Part shown: piece by piece, positions 6,786 through 10,028 of the stretch | Layout: every line of letters begins with the position of its first letter | How positions within the stretch are numbered: the stretch's first letter is position 1 | Source of the DNA: Alphaproteobacteria bacterium UBA3650 | GTDB taxonomy: Bacteria; Pseudomonadota; Alphaproteobacteria; CAAHEQ01; UBA3637 | Direction: 5' to 3' | Assembly (NCBI GenBank): GCA_002373815.1 | Contig: DFKH01000094.1 | Location: 1-10,028, forward strand | DNA length: 10,028 nt | Notes under the pieces: model-generated | Seen by the model: only the letters and a program-made list of their open reading frames with translations | Database searches by the model: none | Told to the model about the DNA's origin: nothing | Position numbers and translations under genes: made by a program

Positions 6786-7727
6786 ATGGGTGAGTTGTCA
6801 AATAAAATGGTTGCTATTTATGAGAAAAAACTGGCGCCATATTTGGAGGGTGGAAGACCAAAAAATGCGGAGTATTTTGTTCAAGAAAAATTAAAAGTAC
6901 TGCAATTTGCTCTTTCTGAACTTAGAATAAGATCTGGTTTCAATCCTTATGTGCATGGTAGAATGCATGCGGATGTTTATGGAGCTTTGAACAAAATGGG
7001 CTATAAAAAGATCTTCCAGCTGTATGATAATTATGATAAGAGAGATGAGAGCCTAGAAATTAAAAAGGAAATTTTTAGTGAGTGTTGTAAATTCGTTTCT
7101 CTGTTGTCAATGCGAGAATTTTGGTTGGACATTGCTAATGGTAGTTTCCATAAAATTCCAAATGAAGAAAAATTATTGAGGCAGTATGAATCATATTTTA
7201 ATGAGATTGGTGCAAAGGTTGATGCATTAGAAGATGATGATTATATTAGGTATATTTCTAGCTTTATTGATGTCTATAACAGATTTCCACTTCATGATAG
7301 ATCATATTATTTGATTGGATTGTCCATTATAGAACCAAAATTATTGAGGCGATTACACAGAAAATATGGCTCTGAAAATTTGGCTGATGCCATTATTGAT
7401 TGGGGTAAACAACAGCAAATTGAAACTGAAAAAAAACAGGAAAGGAGAGGACTATTAAGTGGAATTTTCCATTCCTGTCTGATGGCAGTAGGAACAGGTG
7501 GTGCAATCCATTCGCATGTTTCCCCGATTATTAGTTCTTGTATGGCTAGCTTTGCTGGATTATTAGCATTCAATGCATTGTTGAAGTATCGAAAAAGTCA
7601 AAAGAAAATTGATAAAAGAAAAGAGGAACAGAGATTTTTTACCGAAAGTCCAGAAATTATAGATATTCAGACCAAAATAAAGGAATCTTTGATTTACAAG
7701 AATGTTAAATCATATGGAAAAGCTTAG
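6786..7727 (+). CDS. Hypothetical protein with C-terminal hydrophobic hairpin
   Basis: I do not recognise this 313-residue protein. The first about 210 residues look soluble and mostly helical, rich in Lys, Glu, Tyr and Phe. A very charged stretch (about 205–221, ending 'EKKQERR') leads into two hydrophobic segments (about 223–241 and 247–266) joined by a short His/Ser turn, then another highly basic stretch ('KYRKSQKKIDKRKEEQR') and a charged tail. This suggests a membrane hairpin with both ends on the same side; there is no signal peptide. Start choice: the ATG at 6786 lies six bases after TAGGTG, while an in-frame GTG at 6777 sits inside that site. All 18 arginine codons are AGA, AGG or CGA, unlike the CGT/CGC-rich flanking genes, which points to recent acquisition or weak selection. 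It sits 40 bases after rpoD and converges on the protease gene. Confidence 0.75.
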   Translation: MGELSNKMVAIYEKKLAPYLEGGRPKNAEYFVQEKLKVLQFALSELRIRSGFNPYVHGRMHADVYGALNKMGYKKIFQLYDNYDKRDESLEIKKEIFSECCKFVSLLSMREFWLDIANGSFHKIPNEEKLLRQYESYFNEIGAKVDALEDDDYIRYISSFIDVYNRFPLHDRSYYLIGLSIIEPKLLRRLHRKYGSENLADAIIDWGKQQQIETEKKQERRGLLSGIFHSCLMAVGTGGAIHSHVSPIISSCMASFAGLLAFNALLKYRKSQKKIDKRKEEQRFFTESPEIIDIQTKIKESLIYKNVKSYGKA

Positions 7728-7754
7728 GTTCTGCTAAAAAATCTTTCAGGACAA

Positions 7755-9053
7755 TTAGTCTTTTTCATTTTTCAAAGCAATAATATCCTGTAATCTTTGA
7801 TAATATAAACTTTCCTTGTCAAACTTAGATAGTAATTTTTTTGCACGTTTTTGGGCAGCAGATAATTTATCAGAAGCCTGTTCATATTCAACCATGGCAT
7901 AATCAGCTAACAAATCTTTTCCTTGATAACTATATGCGGTGGCCATCAATCGCCAGCCCAAAGCTAAATCTGGCTCATCTAGTGTTGCTTGAATCAATAA
8001 GGGAAGCGCTTTATCAGCCATCTTTTTGTCTTTTTTTTCTAAATAACTTTGTGCAAGAGCTATTTCGATAAGGGGATTGTTGGGTTTTAAGCGATTCGCT
8101 TGTTCGTAATTTTTGATGGCTTGGTCAATAAAGCCTTGTTCCAGAGAAAATTGACCTTTTAGTTCATATAAATAAGCATCATTTGGACTTTCTTTGATTA
8201 GATTATCTAGTAATTTAAAAGATTTATCAAGTTCATGTTTTTGATAAAGGGCAATAGCTCTGGCATATTTATCAGCAAAAGAATTTCCTTTGTAGTGCGC
8301 TAAAACATCTGCAGGTTTTTCCATGAATCCTATTAATTTTGCTTTTATGCGCTCAAATAATTGATCTTTTTTAACTTCTGAAGCAGCGCTTGTGAAACGA
8401 TCCAAATCACGCATACGATTTTGTGTCATAGGGTGGGTGCGTAAATAGCTTGCATCCGATTCGTCATTTAATCGTTCAAGTCGGCGTAAGTTTTTCATAA
8501 TATTTGTAAAACCTTGCATGGAATACCCCAATTTTTTCATTACGTCTACTGCTGTTCGATCCGCAGAGCTTTCCTCTGTTTGGCGATAAGTCAAAAATTG
8601 TCCCATGGCGGAGCCTTGAGATCCAATCATAACAGCAATTCCCGCATCTGGGCGTCCTGCTGCAACAGCCAAAATTCCACCTAAAATTGTGGAAACAAGA
8701 GTTGTCGTTTTTGCTCGTTCCATAGCGGTAATACCACGTGTTATATGTCCGCCAACAATATGCCCTGTTTCATGAGATAAAACAAACATGACATCGTCAA
8801 TACTTGTTGCATTTGTAAAAAGTCCAGTATGAACGAAGATTGTTTGTCCACCTGCCACAAAAGCATTGATGGATGGATCATTGACCAAAACAACCTCTGC
8901 ATTCTCAGGGGGGAGATTGACGGCTTGAAAAATTGACTTTAACCAACCCGTAACTCCTTCTTCTATTTCGGCATCCCGTATGATTGAAATGGCTGAAACA
9001 GGGAGATTCAGCATCAAAATTAGACAGAAAAATATTGTCTGAAGTACTTTCAT
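7755..9053 (-). CDS. Periplasmic M48 metalloprotease with TPR repeats (BepA/YfgC-like)
   Basis: A predicted zinc protease and chaperone of the periplasm. The best-known relative, BepA, monitors assembly of outer-membrane proteins such as LptD. The protein has 432 residues. A signal peptide covers about 1–21 (MKVLQTIFF… ending 'PVSA'). The zinc motif 'HETGH' lies at about 94–98, and the third ligand glutamate in 'ESSAD' at about 161. 'LRTHPMTQNRM' (about 204–214) matches the histidine-switch segment of the family. A C-terminal array of tetratricopeptide-like helices spans about 261–393. The ATG at 9053 gives a classical signal peptide but has almost no ribosome binding site. An in-frame TTG at 9089, seven bases after AAGGA, would add 12 residues and is the main alternative start. 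A promoter placed to start transcription at the 9053 ATG itself favours the shorter form. The divergent neighbours are MCE lipid-transport genes. Confidence 0.92.
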   Translation of the reverse strand: MKVLQTIFFCLILMLNLPVSAISIIRDAEIEEGVTGWLKSIFQAVNLPPENAEVVLVNDPSINAFVAGGQTIFVHTGLFTNATSIDDVMFVLSHETGHIVGGHITRGITAMERAKTTTLVSTILGGILAVAAGRPDAGIAVMIGSQGSAMGQFLTYRQTEESSADRTAVDVMKKLGYSMQGFTNIMKNLRRLERLNDESDASYLRTHPMTQNRMRDLDRFTSAASEVKKDQLFERIKAKLIGFMEKPADVLAHYKGNSFADKYARAIALYQKHELDKSFKLLDNLIKESPNDAYLYELKGQFSLEQGFIDQAIKNYEQANRLKPNNPLIEIALAQSYLEKKDKKMADKALPLLIQATLDEPDLALGWRLMATAYSYQGKDLLADYAMVEYEQASDKLSAAQKRAKKLLSKFDKESLYYQRLQDIIALKNEKD

Positions 9054-9060
9054 ACTTAAA

Positions 9061-9089
9061 ATCTTAGAGCAAAAAAATGCATTCGTCAA
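9061..9089 (-). promoter_or_regulatory. Leftward promoter for the M48 protease, apparently leaderless
   Basis: On the minus strand, TTGACG (9089–9084) is followed by a 17-base spacer and TAAGAT (9066–9061). Seven bases then lead to the ATG at 9053, so transcription would start at or within a base of the start codon. This would explain why no good ribosome binding site precedes that ATG. An alternative is an extended -10 (TGATACAAT, core at 9122–9117) with translation from the TTG at 9089. Confidence 0.5.
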
Positions 9090-9104
9090 GAAAGAATCCT
9101 TGAC
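9085..9104. repeat. Inverted repeat GTCAAG-N8-CTTGAC between divergent genes
   Basis: Perfect 6-bp arms (9085–9090 and 9099–9104) around an 8-base centre. Each arm holds most of the -35 box of one of two divergent promoters. It may therefore be only a consequence of mirrored -35 elements, or it may also be an operator for a shared regulator. The sequence alone cannot separate these. Confidence 0.55.
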
Positions 9105-9128
9105 AAGTGAAAAATAATTGTATCAAAT
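9100..9128 (+). promoter_or_regulatory. Rightward promoter for the MCE genes, apparently leaderless
   Basis: A perfect TTGACA (9100–9105), a 17-base spacer and a weak TCAAAT (9123–9128), followed by seven bases and the ATG at 9136. The -10 lacks the well-conserved A at its second position, so it is less certain than the -35. The -35-to-start-codon distance equals that of the opposite promoter. Confidence 0.45.
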
Positions 9129-9135
9129 ATAAGAC

Positions 9136-9615
9136 ATGATAAATGAAGATAGGAAAAAAATATTTGTTGGTTTTTTGTTTGCCACTTTGTTGGCCATCAG
9201 TATGATTGTGTTGCATGAGCGTTCTGTTACGCGTCAATCGCATCATGGTTTCACATTGTATGCTCTTTTTAATAAGATAGATGGTGTTTCAAATGGTGCT
9301 GAAGTGCGTTTAGGTGGCTTAAAAGTGGGGCGCGTTGTTTCTCAATCTTTTGCAAATGATTATCAAATTAAATTAGAAATGGCATTGGATAAAAATTATG
9401 AGTTGCCAGTGGATTCATCTGTACAAATTGAGACGGATGGTTTAATGGGGGCTAAGCATTTGGAAATTGTGCCTGGTGCCGATGAAGAATTGTTGAATAA
9501 TGGCGATTCGTTTGGTTATACTCAGGATGTGATGATTTTGAACGATTTGTTAGAAAAAGTTCTTGGTTATATGCGTGATAAAAAAGGAGTCTCTGATGAA
9601 GAAAAATCCAATTGA
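9136..9615 (+). CDS. MCE/MlaD-family lipid-transport protein, first of a tandem pair
   Basis: A short MCE protein of 159 residues: one N-terminal membrane anchor (about 9–26), an MCE domain (about 38–114) and a short helical, charged tail. Typical family segments are 'VSNGAEVRLGGLKVGRV', 'YELPVDSSVQIETDGLMGAK' and 'HLEIVPG'. MlaD proteins form inner-membrane-anchored hexameric rings that move phospholipids between inner and outer membranes together with an ABC transporter (MlaE/MlaF), whose genes are not in view. The start at 9136 has no clear ribosome binding site and may be leaderless. Its 3' end overlaps the next MCE gene by 20 bases in another frame. It is more divergent from textbook MlaD than its neighbour, particularly in the N-terminal anchor. 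Confidence 0.88.
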   Translation: MINEDRKKIFVGFLFATLLAISMIVLHERSVTRQSHHGFTLYALFNKIDGVSNGAEVRLGGLKVGRVVSQSFANDYQIKLEMALDKNYELPVDSSVQIETDGLMGAKHLEIVPGADEELLNNGDSFGYTQDVMILNDLLEKVLGYMRDKKGVSDEEKSN

Positions 9616-10028
9616 AACGATATTAGGTTTTTTGGTATTGATTTTGGCTTGTTTGTTTTTATTTTTTGCTTGTTCCAGAATCGATACAAAAAGTATTTCT
9701 GGATATACTGTAGTCGCTAATTTTTCTAAGGTTGGTGGCTTGGGAGCGGGAGCAGATGTGCGTATCGCTGGATTAAAAGTTGGTTCTGTTTTGAAAACAG
9801 AATTAGATCAAGATGATTATACAGTTAATGTTTATTTAAGTATAGATTCACAGGTGCGCTTGCCAATTGATACTTTGGCGGCGATTGCAGATTCTGGTAT
9901 TATGGGTGATAAGTATGTACGTTTGGAACCTGGCAAAGCAAAGGCTGTTTTGAATGAGGGTGACAAACTGGCACAAACTAAAAGTTATAAATCTTTGGAA
10001 GATAGTGTTTCTGAATTTATTTTCTTAT
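9596..10028 (+). CDS. mlaD: MlaD-like MCE protein, second of the tandem pair, cut by the window edge
   Basis: 144 codons are visible before the right edge. The N-terminus 'MKKNPIETILGFLVLILA' has the classic MlaD pattern (charged start, 'IETILG', one membrane helix about 8–25). The MCE domain (about 36–113) has 'VGGLGAGADVRIAGLKVG', 'RLPIDTLAAIADSGIMGDKY' and 'VRLEPG'. The following 'SYKSLEDSVSEFIF' matches the C-terminal helix of alphaproteobacterial MlaD, so only a few residues may be missing. It is expected to be the inner-membrane substrate-binding ring of a retrograde or anterograde phospholipid transport system. The ATG is preceded by AAGGAG six bases upstream, located inside the previous gene, with a 20-base overlap. 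The pair is therefore one operon and probably translationally coupled. Confidence 0.93.
   Translation, partial: MKKNPIETILGFLVLILACLFLFFACSRIDTKSISGYTVVANFSKVGGLGAGADVRIAGLKVGSVLKTELDQDDYTVNVYLSIDSQVRLPIDTLAAIADSGIMGDKYVRLEPGKAKAVLNEGDKLAQTKSYKSLEDSVSEFIFL

Noticed and set aside
7724..7737. TTAG-N6-CTAA followed by an A-run at the convergent gene ends, considered as a terminator
   Set aside because: The stem is only four mostly A-T pairs with no T-run on the relevant side; no convincing terminator is visible between these convergent genes.
7841..8071. Rightward 76-codon frame
   Set aside because: It is antisense within the TPR region of the M48 protease.
9064..9246. Leftward 60-codon frame upstream of the protease
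   Set aside because: It covers the divergent promoter region and the start of the first MCE gene; the composition is a by-product of AT-rich DNA.

Overview
This AT-rich window reads as chromosomal housekeeping DNA from a low-GC alphaproteobacterium. Three things support this: the gene order yqeY–dnaG–rpoD, which is typical of Alphaproteobacteria; a long RpoD of alphaproteobacterial layout; and a RodZ-like gene close to prfA. Reduced or host-associated lineages (Rickettsiales, Holosporales, or gut RF32-type groups) would fit the base composition. The genus cannot be named from sequence reading alone.

Layout. Positions 1–2383 are transcribed leftward. They hold a GTG-started prepilin peptidase, then a RodZ-like membrane protein with a cytoplasmic helix-turn-helix, then prfA (release factor 1), which runs off the left edge just past its GGQ motif. 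A divergent promoter region (about 2384–2501) separates this block from the rightward block yqeY–dnaG–rpoD. In that block dnaG starts one base after the yqeY stop, and rpoD has its own near-consensus promoter (TTGACT, 17 bp, TATAAT). After rpoD comes an unrecognised 313-residue protein with strikingly different arginine codon use. It converges on a leftward M48 metalloprotease with TPR repeats (BepA/YfgC type). On the other side of a compact divergent promoter region lie two tandem, overlapping MCE/MlaD-type genes, the second cut by the right edge.

Functional picture. The centre is the macromolecular-synthesis cluster (primase, primary sigma factor, YqeY), with release factor 1 on the left. 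The right end has an envelope theme: a periplasmic protease/chaperone for outer-membrane proteins is divergently paired with lipid-transport MCE proteins. The left block adds two inner-membrane proteins (RodZ-like and prepilin peptidase).

Most interesting points. (1) The orphan gene at 6786–7727 uses no CGT or CGC among its 18 arginine codons. (2) The protease/MCE intergenic region has mirror-image promoters whose -35 boxes form an inverted repeat. Each -35 box starts exactly 36 bases from its start codon, which suggests paired leaderless transcripts. (3) The two MCE genes are tandem paralogues. (4) The primase has EGNVDV where the TOPRIM motif is normally EGYMDV. No rRNA, tRNA, insertion sequence or CRISPR array was seen.
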